A DNA stretch of 64,000 nucleotides from CAVOJV01 sp963696325 (GCA_963696325.1 CAVOJV010000062.1:1-64000); one strand, 5' to 3'. Shown: positions 55,408-64,000, numbered from the stretch's first letter. Translations and numbers: made by a program. The notes: generated from the sequence alone by a model not told the origin.

Positions 55408-55866
55408 TCATTCTAAGCGCAGGATAAACGTCCACTGTTGCGCGGTGACTGGCATGATAGACAGCCGGTTACCACGCCGCACCAGGGCAAGCGCCTGGAG
55501 TTCCGGGTGATTTTTGAGTTCGGCTAACGTTACCACGCGCTTGAGCTTGCGTACGAAGCGGACATCTACCATGTACCAGCGTGGGTTGTCAGGGTTGCTA
55601 TTGGGATCGTAGTGCTCGCTCTGGGGATCGCAGGCGGTGAAATCGGGATACCCTTCCCGCACCACTTCGATGATGCCAGCGATACCTGGTTGCAGGATAT
55701 TGGACTGGTAGAAGAACGCCAGATCGCCGCCTCTCATCTGGTCGCGCAGCATGTTACGGGCCTGGTAGTTGCGAACGCCATCCCAATGCTCGGTTTGGTC
55801 CGGCATGGCCACCAGGTGATCGATACCGAAGGTGCTCGGTTCGGACTTCATGAGCCAGTAGTTCAT
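55408..55866 (-). CDS. EVE-domain protein
   Basis: A 152-residue single-domain protein: MNYWLMKSEPSTFGIDHL, WDGVRNYQARNMLRDQMRGG and LAFFYQSN-type core with MVDVRFVRKLKRVVTL. The EVE fold is related to PUA/YTH and binds modified bases in other members; the cellular role of this stand-alone bacterial form is not settled. It ends the minus-strand group that begins at zapB. Confidence 0.93.
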   Translation of the reverse strand: MNYWLMKSEPSTFGIDHLVAMPDQTEHWDGVRNYQARNMLRDQMRGGDLAFFYQSNILQPGIAGIIEVVREGYPDFTACDPQSEHYDPNSNPDNPRWYMVDVRFVRKLKRVVTLAELKNHPELQALALVRRGNRLSIMPVTAQQWTFILRLE

Positions 55867-55871
55867 GGATT

Positions 55872-56477
55872 TTATTCCAGCAAGCCGTTGCTGCCGGGAT
55901 AAAGGGCCTGCTCGGTGGCGATGCCGTCTAGGCTTACATCCCAGGGCCGGCGGTTGAGATGCTCGACCTTTTGCAGTTCATAGGCCAGACCCAGCAGCAG
56001 GGGTCCGAAATGATGGCCAGGATGACGTTCGAAGGCGAAGGCGCGGTCATAAAAGCCGCCGCCCATCCCCAGCCGATTACCGCTGGTGTCGAAGGCTACC
56101 AGGGGAGTCAGCACCAGGTCCAAATGCTCGGGAGCAAGCAATGCCTCGCCAGAGACCTGCGGCTCGGGAATGCCAAAACGATTGGGTTTTAGCGCTATGC
56201 CAGGCTGATAGCGGGCAAACCACATGGAGTTTCTGGGATTGCTGGTCAGCACGGGCAGATACACGTGCTTTCCCAGCGCCAGGGCGCGTTCCAGCAGGGG
56301 CGCGGGGTCTATCTCGCCATCAAAGGCCAGATAACCGGCGATATGCCGGGCGGCGGCAAAAATCCTCAATGAAGCGACACGCTCGGCCAGTTGTCGCGCG
56401 GCATGCTGACGGGTGCTGAGTGGCGTTGCGCGGCGCAGGGCGCGGAAGGTCTCGCGGAGGGGGGTGGGGGACGGCAT
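55872..56477 (-). CDS. fau: 5-formyltetrahydrofolate cyclo-ligase
   Basis: About 201 residues from MPSPTPLRETFRALRR. It contains YLAFDGEIDPAPLLERALAL, VYLPVL, LTPLVAFDTSGNRLGMGGGF and YDR, the signature of the ATP-dependent enzyme converting 5-formyl-THF to methenyl-THF. The in-frame ATG at 56528 is rejected because it would overlap the 6S RNA. The zapA-6S-cyclo-ligase order is conserved in gammaproteobacteria. Confidence 0.93.
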   Translation of the reverse strand: MPSPTPLRETFRALRRATPLSTRQHAARQLAERVASLRIFAAARHIAGYLAFDGEIDPAPLLERALALGKHVYLPVLTSNPRNSMWFARYQPGIALKPNRFGIPEPQVSGEALLAPEHLDLVLTPLVAFDTSGNRLGMGGGFYDRAFAFERHPGHHFGPLLLGLAYELQKVEHLNRRPWDVSLDGIATEQALYPGSNGLLE

Positions 56478-56522
56478 GGCAACGAACGTCAACTTGACCG
56501 CGCAATCGAGCGTAGTATAAAA

Positions 56523-56720
56523 GGACACCCTCCGCCTGTGCCGTTAGAGGCCTTCGCCCTTGAACCGCAGGTTCAAGTGGGGTGCAGGATGATGCAATCA
56601 GGCTTTCCGCGGCAGGGCGGACATGCACACCTGCATCAACTCCTGGTACCCCGGGTATAATCAACTAGGATCAAGGGGTATACCCAGCCTATTACACGAA
56701 CACCGCAGAGGATGTCCATA
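56523..56720 (-). ncRNA. ssrS: 6S RNA
   Basis: Located between zapA and the cyclo-ligase gene, the conserved place for ssrS. The 5' end GGACATCCTCTGC pairs with the 3' GCGGAGGGTGTCC over 13 positions (G-U included), giving the closing stem. Towards the 3' side CACTTGAACCTGCGGTTCAA with GGGCGAAGGCCTC matches the conserved E. coli segment (CACCTTGAACCAAGGGTTCA). A large central region can form the open bubble that mimics a promoter and sequesters sigma-70 RNA polymerase. The -10 element TATAGT (56732-56727) overlaps the zapA stop codon. Confidence 0.9.
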
Positions 56721-56727
56721 TTTCACA

Positions 56728-57042
56728 CTATACTTCTTTTTGAGGAAACTTGCTAAGCGCTATTTCCACTTTGTCCAGCAATGCCTGCAACCGCCTGCCG
56801 CATAAATCATTCAGTTCGGCAATCTCCGCTTTGCAGGCGAGCAGTTCATGGCTGATGTTCAACGCCGCCATGACGGTGACGCGATCGACGCCTTGCACCT
56901 TGCCAGCGGCACGGATTTCCAGCAGCTTCTCATTCAAGTAGGTGGCCGAGTCCACCAGCGAAGCACGGTTGTCTGCGGAACAGGCTATCCGGTACTGGCT
57001 ATCGAGAATTTGGACCGTCACCGTGACAGCTTGATCATTCAT
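56728..57042 (-). CDS. zapA: Cell division protein ZapA
   Basis: A 104-residue FtsZ-ring stabiliser. The globular head VTVQILDSQYRIACSADN is followed by YLNEKLLEIR, the helix DRVTVMAALNISHELLACKA and a C-terminal coiled coil. It overlaps the upstream ZapB-like gene by four bases. 6S RNA starts just after its stop codon. Confidence 0.93.
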   Translation of the reverse strand: MNDQAVTVTVQILDSQYRIACSADNRASLVDSATYLNEKLLEIRAAGKVQGVDRVTVMAALNISHELLACKAEIAELNDLCGRRLQALLDKVEIALSKFPQKEV

Positions 57043-57272
57043 GGTGGCAGGTCTAGGTCTCTGAGGCGTGCAACCATGGTTCTGAGACGGGCTTGCGCTT
57101 GCGCATTTTTTTCGAACAACTCGTCCCGTTCCGCCAGCAGCACGGTTTGCTGGGTACGGAAGGACTGATTTTCCAAACCCAACTGCTCATAGAGCGCGAT
57201 CAGTTCGGCGAGGCGTTCTTCCAATGCAGTAATATGCCTGGCGGTTTCTTGTCTAGGGGTTTCTGCTTCCAT
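57039..57272 (-). CDS. ZapB-like coiled-coil cell division protein (TIGR02449 type)
   Basis: A 77-residue, almost wholly helical protein from MEAETPRQETARHITALEER, with heptads through ELIALYEQLGLENQSFRTQQ and NAQAQARLRTMVARLRDLDL. It is the short coiled-coil partner gene usually found directly before zapA. ATG 57272 is used because the extension to 57359 lacks coiled-coil character. Confidence 0.8.
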   Translation of the reverse strand: MEAETPRQETARHITALEERLAELIALYEQLGLENQSFRTQQTVLLAERDELFEKNAQAQARLRTMVARLRDLDLPP

Positions 57273-57385
57273 GAAATTTACTATAGAGCGGTTGCCCAGA
57301 TGGGTCAATCTTTCGAGTTTTGGCATGCCGATGTTAGGATTGTCTGGGCATTGCGCCACCTGCGGTCCAATATGGAGCGAGTCCT

Positions 57386-57943
57386 ATGACTGAAACTGCC
57401 AATTTTCCTACGTTTGGACGCATCGCCCAGCTTTTCGAGCATGACGATCCGTCAGAGATTCACGGGATGCTGTGCGGTATATTGTGCGCCGACACCGCTA
57501 TAGACAGTGCTGCCTGGTTGGCTTGGGTAAAGGACGAATTTTCCCAAGACGTTGTTCAGACTCGGGAAGCGGAAAAACTCCTGCGGGAACTCTTTGTGGC
57601 CACCGTGTCTCAGTTTAACGATGAGGATTTCGGTTTATTGCTGATGTTACCGGATGAGGAAGCGCCTTTAAGCCGGCGCACGGATTCTCTGGGGTGCTGG
57701 TGCGAAGGCTTTCTGTCCGGATTGGGGTTGGGTGGCGTGGAAAAGAACCAGGGATTTTCCGCGCAGGTCCAGGAATTCCTGCGCGATCTTTTGGACATTG
57801 CGCGGCTGGACTGCGATATCACCGAGCCCAGCGATGACGACGAGGAATCCTATACGGAGATTGTCGAATATGTACGCATGGGCGTGTTGCTGGTAAACCA
57901 GGAACTACGATCACGCTCGAGCATTCCCTCCCGGTTGCATTGA
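57386..57943 (+). CDS. ygfB: UPF0149 family protein YgfB
   Basis: A 185-residue protein with EIHGMLCGILCAD, LLMLPDEEAPLSRRTDSLGC and WCEGFLSGLGL, and an acidic helical C-terminus (TEPSDDDEESYTEIVEYVRM). In Pseudomonas YgfB has been linked to regulation of ampDh3; the molecular role elsewhere is unclear. It heads the conserved ygfB-pepP-ubiH-ubiI cluster and is divergent from the zapB-zapA genes. Confidence 0.93.
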   Translation: MTETANFPTFGRIAQLFEHDDPSEIHGMLCGILCADTAIDSAAWLAWVKDEFSQDVVQTREAEKLLRELFVATVSQFNDEDFGLLLMLPDEEAPLSRRTDSLGCWCEGFLSGLGLGGVEKNQGFSAQVQEFLRDLLDIARLDCDITEPSDDDEESYTEIVEYVRMGVLLVNQELRSRSSIPSRLH

Positions 57944-57959
57944 TCGCACGAAATCCAAC

Positions 57960-59279
57960 ATGTTCGCCAGAATCATACCCCCGCAGGACTTTGCCCGGCG
58001 CCGCCAGCGTCTGATGGAACGCCTGGGGAATGGGGCAATCGCCCTGCTTCCCGCCGCCCCCGAAGCCGCTCGCAACCGCGATGTGCAGTATCCCTATCGT
58101 CAGGACAGCGATTTTTATTACCTCACCGGCTTCCCCGAACCGGAGGCCGTGGCCGTGCTCGCCCCCGGTCATGAGCAGGAATTCAGCCTGTTTTGCCGGG
58201 AGCGGGATCCGCTCATGGAGACCTGGCATGGCCGGCGCGCTGGCCAACAGGGGGCCGTGGAGCGGTTTGGCGCCAACAACGCCCATCCTATCGCGGAGAT
58301 CGATAAGATTTTGCCGGCCCTGCTGGAGAATCGAGAGCGGGTGTTTTACTCCATCGGTTATAATCCGACCTTTGACCGCCAGGTCATGGACTGGATAAAC
58401 CAGGTCCGCGCCAAGGCCCGTTCCGGGGTGCGCGCTCCTGGCGAGTTCATCGCCCTGGAGCATGTGCTCCACGACATGCGTCTACACAAGGATGCGGCGG
58501 AGGTAGCCGTGATGCGCGAAGCGGGACGCATTTCCGCCGCGGCCCATTGCCGGGCCATGCGGATTTGCCAGCCGGGCCTGATGGAGTACGAGATCGAAGC
58601 CGAGATCCTCTACACCTTTACCCGGCACGGGGCGGGTTGGGCCTACCCCGCCATCGTGGGCGGCGGTGCGAACGCCTGTATCCTGCATTACACCGAGAAC
58701 AACGCCCGCCTGCACGATGGCGATCTGCTGCTGATCGATGCTGGGGCCGAGGTGGACGGCTATGCCGCCGACATTACCCGCACCTTCCCGGTCAACGGCC
58801 GCTTTTCCCCCGAGCAGCGGGCGCTGTATGAGTTGGTGCTGGCCGCCCAGCACGCCGCCATCGCCGAGGTGCGACCAGGCAAGCGCTTTAATGAGGTTCA
58901 CGAGGCGGCGTTGCGGGTGCTGACCGAGGGGCTGGTCGAACTGGGCTTGCTGAACGGCGATCCTGCCAAGCTGATTGAGGATGAGGCTTACAAGCGCTTC
59001 TACATGCACCGGACTGGCCACTGGCTGGGTATGGATGTGCATGATGTGGGTGATTACAAGGCCGGTGAGGTATGGCGGGCGCTGGAGCCGGGCATGGTCA
59101 CCACCGTGGAACCGGGCTTGTATATTCCCACCGGCAGCGAAGGCGTAGCTGAGCGCTGGTGGAATATCGGCATCCGTATCGAAGATGACGTACTGGTCAC
59201 GGCCGCGGGCAATGAAGTGCTCACCAGCGCCGTGCCCAAGGAGATAGCCGATATTGAAGCATTGATGGTGACAGGATGA
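57960..59279 (+). CDS. pepP: Xaa-Pro aminopeptidase (PepP)
   Basis: A 439-residue pita-bread metallopeptidase: DFARRRQRLMERLGNGAIAL, SDFYYLTGFPEPEAV, then metal ligands in LLIDAGAEVDGYAADITRTF, FYMHRTGHWLGMDVHDVGDY and MVTTVEPGLYIP with IGIRIEDDVLVT. It removes N-terminal residues preceding proline. It overlaps ubiH by four bases (ATGA). Confidence 0.96.
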   Translation: MFARIIPPQDFARRRQRLMERLGNGAIALLPAAPEAARNRDVQYPYRQDSDFYYLTGFPEPEAVAVLAPGHEQEFSLFCRERDPLMETWHGRRAGQQGAVERFGANNAHPIAEIDKILPALLENRERVFYSIGYNPTFDRQVMDWINQVRAKARSGVRAPGEFIALEHVLHDMRLHKDAAEVAVMREAGRISAAAHCRAMRICQPGLMEYEIEAEILYTFTRHGAGWAYPAIVGGGANACILHYTENNARLHDGDLLLIDAGAEVDGYAADITRTFPVNGRFSPEQRALYELVLAAQHAAIAEVRPGKRFNEVHEAALRVLTEGLVELGLLNGDPAKLIEDEAYKRFYMHRTGHWLGMDVHDVGDYKAGEVWRALEPGMVTTVEPGLYIPTGSEGVAERWWNIGIRIEDDVLVTAAGNEVLTSAVPKEIADIEALMVTG

Positions 59280-60514
59280 ATACCGATTATGACCTGCTGA
59301 TCATTGGGGGCGGGCTGGTGGGAGCCAGCCTGGCTTGCGCCATGTCAGGCCAGGGCCTGCGTATCGCGTTGGTGGAGGCGGTGCCGCTGACCACGGCCAG
59401 CCAGCCGGGTTATGACGACCGCGTCCTGGCGCTGGCCCAGGGTACCCAGCGTATCTTCCAGGGCTTGGGCATGTGGCAGGCGCTCGAAGCCGCCGCCACC
59501 CCCATCCTGAGCATCCACATCTCCGATCGGGGTAACCCGGGTGTCGCCCGCCTGAACTGCCGAGACGAGGGCGTGGAAGCCCTGGGCTATGTGCTCGAAG
59601 CGCGCCGGATCGGCGCTGCCCTGGCAGCGGGTCTGCAGGATCAGAAAGGAGTGGATCTGCTGTGTCCGGCCAGCCTGGAAGCAGTAGAAATCCAGCCTGA
59701 TGTCGCCCGCGCCTTGGTCCGGTTGGATAATCAAACTGTTCTTTTGACAGCCCGTCTGCTGGTGGCCGCCGACGGCGCGAATTCGCGGGTGCGCCAGCAA
59801 CTGGGTATCGACGCCCTGCGCTGGGATTATGGTCAGACCGCGGTGATCGCCAATGTAAGCCCGGCGTTGCCCCATGGCAACACCGCCTACGAGCGGTTCA
59901 CCGCCGCCGGTCCGCTGGCCCTGCTACCCATGAGCGAAGGGCGGTGCGCCGTGGTGTGCACGGTGGACAGGCGTGATCGGGACGCGGTCCTGGCACTGGA
60001 TGACGCCGCCTTCCTCGCCCATCTCCAGGATCGCTTTGGCGATAGGTTGGGTCGCTTCAGGCGGGTCGGCCAGCGCCAGGACTATCCTCTGTTCATGGTG
60101 AAGTCTCGTGAGGATGCCCGGCACCGGGTCGCGGTGATCGGCAACGCCGCCCATACGCTGCATCCCATCGCCGGTCAGGGCTTTAATGTGGGGATTCGCG
60201 ACGTGGCGGTGCTGGCCGAGGTGATCATTGACGCTTGGCGGGCGGGGGACGATCCCGGGCAGCTCGCGGTGCTGGAACGCTACGCCGACTGGCGGCGCTG
60301 GGATCAGCGTCGCGCCATCGCTTTCACCGACGGCCTGGCGCGCCTGTTCGCCAATCCCCTGCCGCCCCTGCGCCTGGCCCGCAATCTGGGGCTGCTGGCT
60401 TTCGACCTGTGCCCGCCGGTCAAGCGCCTTCTGGCCCGCCAGACCATGGGCCTGGATGGGCGATTGCCACGCCTGGCGCGGGGGCTGCCATTGCTTATCC
60501 AGGGCGTATCGTGA
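59276..60514 (+). CDS. ubiH: 2-octaprenyl-6-methoxyphenol hydroxylase (UbiH)
   Basis: A 412-residue FAD monooxygenase of ubiquinone synthesis: YDLLIIGGGLVGASLACAM (dinucleotide fold), the conserved YDDRVLALAQGTQRIFQGLG, ADGANSRVRQQLGI and GNAAHTLHPIAGQGFNVGIR (second FAD motif). The order pepP-ubiH-ubiI identifies it. It overlaps both neighbours by a few bases. Confidence 0.92.
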   Translation: MNTDYDLLIIGGGLVGASLACAMSGQGLRIALVEAVPLTTASQPGYDDRVLALAQGTQRIFQGLGMWQALEAAATPILSIHISDRGNPGVARLNCRDEGVEALGYVLEARRIGAALAAGLQDQKGVDLLCPASLEAVEIQPDVARALVRLDNQTVLLTARLLVAADGANSRVRQQLGIDALRWDYGQTAVIANVSPALPHGNTAYERFTAAGPLALLPMSEGRCAVVCTVDRRDRDAVLALDDAAFLAHLQDRFGDRLGRFRRVGQRQDYPLFMVKSREDARHRVAVIGNAAHTLHPIAGQGFNVGIRDVAVLAEVIIDAWRAGDDPGQLAVLERYADWRRWDQRRAIAFTDGLARLFANPLPPLRLARNLGLLAFDLCPPVKRLLARQTMGLDGRLPRLARGLPLLIQGVS

Positions 60515-61725
60515 TGGAGCGGGACGGGTACGATGTGGTGATCGCGGGGGGCGGCATCGTAGGCGCCGCCCTGGCCTGTGCGCTGGGTGATAGCTCGCTG
60601 CGGGTGGCCCTACTGGAGGGCACTCCTCTGGAACGGATTCAGCCGGGAACCGAAATCGATCTACGGGTGTCGGCTATCAGCCGGGCCTCGCAACGTATCT
60701 TCGCCGCCGTGGGCGCCTGGGACGGGATGACGGCCTGGCGGGTTGGCCCATTTCGGGAAATGGAGGTGTGGGATGCTGGCGGCTCTGGGCATATTCATTT
60801 TGACAGCGCCGCCATTGGTGAACCACTGCTGGGGTGGATCATCGAAAACCGGATCATCCAGATCGCTCTGCTGGAGCGCGCCCGGCAGTTCCCCAATGTG
60901 GAACTGTATTGCCCGGCGACCCTGGGCTTGGCCAGTGTCCGGGAGACGGAGGTCCATATGCAACTGGGAGACGGGCGCGAACTGTGCGCCCGCCTGCTGG
61001 TGGGCGCCGATGGCTCGAACTCGCGAGTGCGGCACTGGGCCGGCGTGGACACCGGCGGTTGGGGCTACGATCAGAAAGCCGTGGTAACCACGGTGGGTAC
61101 TGAGAAGCCTCATGAGGAGACCGCCTGGCAGCGGTTTTTGCCCACGGGTCCCCTGGCTTTTCTCCCCCTGCACGATGGCCACTGCTCCATTGTCTGGTCC
61201 ACTACCCCCGCCCAGGCTGACCATCTGCTGGCTATCGAGGGGGATGCTTTTGCCCTGGAACTGGCCGAGGCCTTCGAGTGGCGGCTGGGGCGCATCACTG
61301 AAGTGGGGGCCAGGGGTGCCTTTCCCTTGCGCCTGCAACATGCCCATGCCTATGTCAAACCCCGCGTTGCCCTGGTCGGTGATGCCGCCCACGTGGTGCA
61401 TCCACTGGCTGGACAGGGGGTAAACCTGGGGTTGCTGGATGCGGCGGCCCTGGCCGAGGTGCTGCAAGGCGCCATCGCCGACCACCAGGATATCGGCGCC
61501 TTCAAGGTGTTGCGTCGCTACGAACGCTGGCGCAAAGGCGACAACTTGTTGATGCTGGGCATATTCGATGGCTTCAAGCGCTTGTTCGGCAGCCCCCTGC
61601 CGCCGGTGCGGTTGCTCCGCAACCTCGGGCTTAACCTTACCGACGCCACCGAACCGGTCAAGAATCTGCTGGCTCGCCGGGCCATGGGTCTGGCTGGAGG
61701 GGATTTGCCGCGCCTGGCGCGGTGA
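60514..61725 (+). CDS. ubiI: 2-octaprenylphenol hydroxylase (UbiI)
   Basis: A 403-residue paralogue of UbiH that hydroxylates C5 of the ring: YDVVIAGGGIVGAALACALG, DLRVSAISRASQRIFAAVGA, ADGSNSRVRHWAGVD and GDAAHVVHPLAGQGVNLGLL. Its ATG overlaps the ubiH stop (GTGATG). The DLRVSAIS form and the position after ubiH favour UbiI over UbiF; Coq7 in this genome supplies the UbiF step. Confidence 0.9.
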   Translation: MERDGYDVVIAGGGIVGAALACALGDSSLRVALLEGTPLERIQPGTEIDLRVSAISRASQRIFAAVGAWDGMTAWRVGPFREMEVWDAGGSGHIHFDSAAIGEPLLGWIIENRIIQIALLERARQFPNVELYCPATLGLASVRETEVHMQLGDGRELCARLLVGADGSNSRVRHWAGVDTGGWGYDQKAVVTTVGTEKPHEETAWQRFLPTGPLAFLPLHDGHCSIVWSTTPAQADHLLAIEGDAFALELAEAFEWRLGRITEVGARGAFPLRLQHAHAYVKPRVALVGDAAHVVHPLAGQGVNLGLLDAAALAEVLQGAIADHQDIGAFKVLRRYERWRKGDNLLMLGIFDGFKRLFGSPLPPVRLLRNLGLNLTDATEPVKNLLARRAMGLAGGDLPRLAR

Positions 61726-61886
61726 CCAGCGGGCCGCCGCGCTGAGTTTTCGCGCGTCACCCCTCAACATCACGTGTTCACGATACTCAGCGCTTGACGG
61801 CGGTTCACCCCAAGCGCACCATTCGACCGAAATGGGCGATTAAGCCCATTGAAATTTCTATCCTTTGTGAACCCGGCCTAGACTGC

Positions 61887-62585
61887 ATGCAAACCACCCC
61901 CGCCAGTCTCCTTCTCATCGAGGACCATCAAGACATCGCCGAGATGGTATTCAATTACCTCGAACAGTGCGGCCATAGCGTGGATTACGCAGCGGATGGC
62001 CTGACCGGACTGCATTTGGCGGTCACGAACGATTACGACCTGATTATTCTCGACCTGATGCTACCGGGTCTGGATGGCCTTGCGCTTTGCTCGCGATTGC
62101 GCATCGATGGACGCTGCGATACTCCCGTCTTGATGCTGACCGCGCGTGACACCCTGGATGACAAGGTCGCGGGGTTGGACGCTGGCGCCGATGATTATCT
62201 GATCAAACCGTTCGAGTTGCGGGAACTGACCGCCCGCATCGGGGCGCTGTTGCGGCGACGGCGCGGGCAGGTTGCCGCCGAAATACTGTCCGTCGCCGAC
62301 TTGCGGTTGGATATGGGCACTCTTGAAGTGACCCGTGCGGGTCAACCCCTCACCCTGGCTCCGATCGGTATCAAGCTGCTCACCGTGCTGATGAAGGCTT
62401 CACCCAGAGTGGTGAGCCGCGCCGATTTGGAACGCCAGGTTTGGGGAGAAACATTGCCGGACAGCGATACCTTGCGCAGTCATTTGTATAACCTTCGTAA
62501 GATTATCGACAAACCCTTTGGCGCAGTGCTGCTCCATACGATTTCCGGCGCCGGTTACTGCTTGAGTTTGCGGGATGGGTCGTAA
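61887..62585 (+). CDS. OmpR-family response regulator
   Basis: A 232-residue regulator from MQTTPASLLLIEDHQDIAEM. The receiver has Asp in LIILDLMLPGLDGLAL, TAR and Lys in YLIKPFELRE. The C-terminal winged helix (PRVVSRADLERQVWGETLPD and SDTLRSHLYNLRKIIDKP) binds DNA. It overlaps the kinase gene by 11 bases. A 160-base gap separates it from ubiI. The target is unknown. Confidence 0.93.
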   Translation: MQTTPASLLLIEDHQDIAEMVFNYLEQCGHSVDYAADGLTGLHLAVTNDYDLIILDLMLPGLDGLALCSRLRIDGRCDTPVLMLTARDTLDDKVAGLDAGADDYLIKPFELRELTARIGALLRRRRGQVAAEILSVADLRLDMGTLEVTRAGQPLTLAPIGIKLLTVLMKASPRVVSRADLERQVWGETLPDSDTLRSHLYNLRKIIDKPFGAVLLHTISGAGYCLSLRDGS

Positions 62586-63882
62586 CAAGGGGTTGCGAGG
62601 CGACCTGGGGCGTGCCTTTCTTCTACAGGCGTGCCTCATCAGCGCGGTCGCGATACTCGGTGTATTCACGGCGGGCTTCGTGCTTCAGGAAATCCTGATA
62701 AAGCAAGCGTTACGGGATGAGGCCGATTATTTCTGGCGGCTGCGACAGGGTGACCCTCAGCTCCCGCCTCCCACCACCCACAATCTCACCGGTTATCTGG
62801 CTGGCGCCGGGGAGGTGGCTCCGCTACCCGAACCCCTGAGAGCTTTGGGGCTGGGTTTCCACAAACCGGCTTCCACTGCGAGCCATACCCTTATCTATGT
62901 CACCGCAGGGGACGATCAACGGCTCTACTTGGTGTTCGACGGCGAGCGCGTCAGTCAGTTGGCCGTTTACTTCGGTCTGCTACCGCTGGCCGGTATCCTG
63001 ATCGTCCTGTATCTATCCGCATGGTTGGCTTATCGGATGGCCCAGCGCGCGGTTTCCCCCATTATCTGGCTGGCTCGCGAGGTCAATCGATTGGACCCGC
63101 AAACGCCGGATAGCCAAGCGTTTGCTCCCGAACGCCTGCCTGGTGATGGGCACAGCGAAATTTGGGTATTGGCTTCCGCCATCAAAGGTTTTGCCGAGCG
63201 CCTCAACGCTTTTGTCGAGCGGGAGCGCAATTTCACGCGCGATGCGAGTCACGAACTGCGCAGCCCGCTGACAGTCATCAAAATGGCTACCGAATTGCTG
63301 CTGAACGACGCCAGCCTAAACGAGAGTGCCCGCCGCTCGGTATTGCGTATCGAGCGGTATGCTAAGGAAATGGAAGACTTGGTGGAGATGTTTCTGTTGC
63401 TGGCCCGCGAGTCGAGTCACGGTTTGCCAACCGAGTCGGTGTCCGTGAACGAGATTGTCGAAGACGAACTCGAACGGGCTCGACTGTTGGTGGGGGATAA
63501 ACCCATTGTCGTCTCGCACACCGCTGCTGTCCGCCTGATCACCACCGGTCCCCGCAAGGTGCTATCCGTGTTGATCGGTAATTTGCTGCGTAATGCATTT
63601 TCCTATACCGACGCCGGTCAGGTAACCGTGCATGTCGGTCCTGGAGAACTGTTGATCAGGGATAGCGGTATCGGTATTCCCGAGCAGCAAGTCAAAGATG
63701 TGTTTCGCCCGTTCTTCCGTAGCGACCTGCGCCAGCGCCGCGGCCACGGCGTCGGTCTGAGCATTGTCAAGCGGTTGTCGGATCACTTCCATTGGCCAGT
63801 TCATATCGACAGTCAGGTGGGTGTGGGCACCCAAGTGACCGTTCGGTTTCCTAACGCGCAATGCGAGCCCCTGTCCGAATAG
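62575..63882 (+). CDS. Sensor histidine kinase partner of the OmpR-type regulator
   Basis: A 435-residue kinase with spans at about 14-36 and 130-152, a roughly 95-residue periplasmic domain, and HisKA with FTRDASHELRSPLTVIKMAT (phospho-His). HATPase_c shows NLLRNAFSYTD, IRDSGIGIPEQQVKDVF and GHGVGLSIVKRLSDHF. The layout resembles QseC/PmrB-like kinases. The ligand cannot be inferred. Confidence 0.92.
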   Translation: MGRNKGLRGDLGRAFLLQACLISAVAILGVFTAGFVLQEILIKQALRDEADYFWRLRQGDPQLPPPTTHNLTGYLAGAGEVAPLPEPLRALGLGFHKPASTASHTLIYVTAGDDQRLYLVFDGERVSQLAVYFGLLPLAGILIVLYLSAWLAYRMAQRAVSPIIWLAREVNRLDPQTPDSQAFAPERLPGDGHSEIWVLASAIKGFAERLNAFVERERNFTRDASHELRSPLTVIKMATELLLNDASLNESARRSVLRIERYAKEMEDLVEMFLLLARESSHGLPTESVSVNEIVEDELERARLLVGDKPIVVSHTAAVRLITTGPRKVLSVLIGNLLRNAFSYTDAGQVTVHVGPGELLIRDSGIGIPEQQVKDVFRPFFRSDLRQRRGHGVGLSIVKRLSDHFHWPVHIDSQVGVGTQVTVRFPNAQCEPLSE

Positions 63883-63927
63883 CGGCTTACCAACCGCGCA
63901 TCTCAATTTTCGATTTTTCCTGACATC

Positions 63928-63944
63928 TTCACGGGTTTTTCACG
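63928..63944 (+). promoter_or_regulatory. Direct repeat TTCACG-N5-TTCACG, candidate response-regulator site
   Basis: Two TTCACG hexamers with an 11-base period, the spacing used by OmpR-family dimers. They lie 46 bases after the kinase stop, upstream of whatever gene follows the window. Confidence 0.4.
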
Positions 63945-64000
63945 TGGCCTAGACGTTGGCTTCACAACGCCTTGCTTATTGTTTGCACGCGTTGGTAATC

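Noticed and set aside
56478..56528. Upstream extension of the cyclo-ligase start to 56528
   Set aside because: The extra 17 residues have no family similarity and would overlap the 3' end of the 6S RNA.

Overview
The window reads as a chromosomal segment of a gammaproteobacterium, spanning the replication origin (rpmH-dnaA-oriC-dnaN-recF-gyrB). Supporting markers are dnaA-dnaN with a box-rich origin between them, rnpA-yidD-yidC-mnmE, 6S RNA between zapA and the 5-formyl-THF cyclo-ligase gene, ygfB-pepP-ubiH-ubiI, and speD-coq7-rplM-rpsI. Gene order and IS content would fit a Competibacteraceae- or Chromatiales-like lineage, but that placement is inference. It carries both menaquinone (menB, menE) and ubiquinone (coq7, ubiH, ubiI) genes. 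The first ~250 bases are AT-rich and encode the start of a Bacteroidetes-type AccA, so the left end looks chimeric. Several essential genes in the first 5.3 kb (gyrB, recF, dnaN) are split by single-base frameshifts that look like sequence errors.

Layout. 0-12 kb: replication and RNA/membrane core genes, with oriC at 6.12-6.40 kb. 11.7-14.3 kb: a decayed ISAs1 element and transposase debris. 14.3-18.3 kb: a SWIM zinc-finger protein and a SNF2 helicase (one frameshift). 18.6-21.1 kb: a MerR/cobalamin-binding regulator of the CarH/LitR photoreceptor type, a truncated DUF393 gene, a small membrane protein and a zinc-ribbon protein. 21.2-23.2 kb: ruins of a defence island around an intact-looking toxin-antitoxin pair (DUF3883 helicase tail, internally deleted DUF1156 methyltransferase, truncated nucleotidyltransferase). 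23.3-34.3 kb: housekeeping (trpGDC, OsmC, speD, coq7, rplM-rpsI, tRNA-Gln, two porins, rpiA, ilvA).

34.3-54.8 kb is the accessory heart of the window and is visibly more AT-rich than its flanks. Three co-directional genes encode an unrecognised 522-residue protein, an MFS transporter fused to a two-part extracytoplasmic sensor region, and a DapF-like epimerase fused to a response-regulator receiver domain. They are divergent from a Cache/HAMP histidine kinase and a triple-receiver GGDEF protein. Beyond a patch of three IS remnants lie a methyltransferase, two tandem orphan substrate-binding proteins, a decayed IS4 element, a REC-REC-GGDEF protein and a GGDEF-REC-HD-GYP protein. Taken together this looks like a ligand-sensing, c-di-GMP-linked signalling module coupled to an amino-acid epimerase/export operon. 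The receiver domains of the epimerase fusion and the two diguanylate cyclases are visibly related. This is the best candidate for an undescribed system here.

54.8-64 kb returns to core genes: an EVE-domain protein, 5-formyl-THF cyclo-ligase, 6S RNA, zapA and a ZapB-like gene, ygfB-pepP-ubiH-ubiI, and an OmpR-type response regulator with its histidine kinase. The sequence ends in an intergenic region with an 11-bp-spaced direct repeat.
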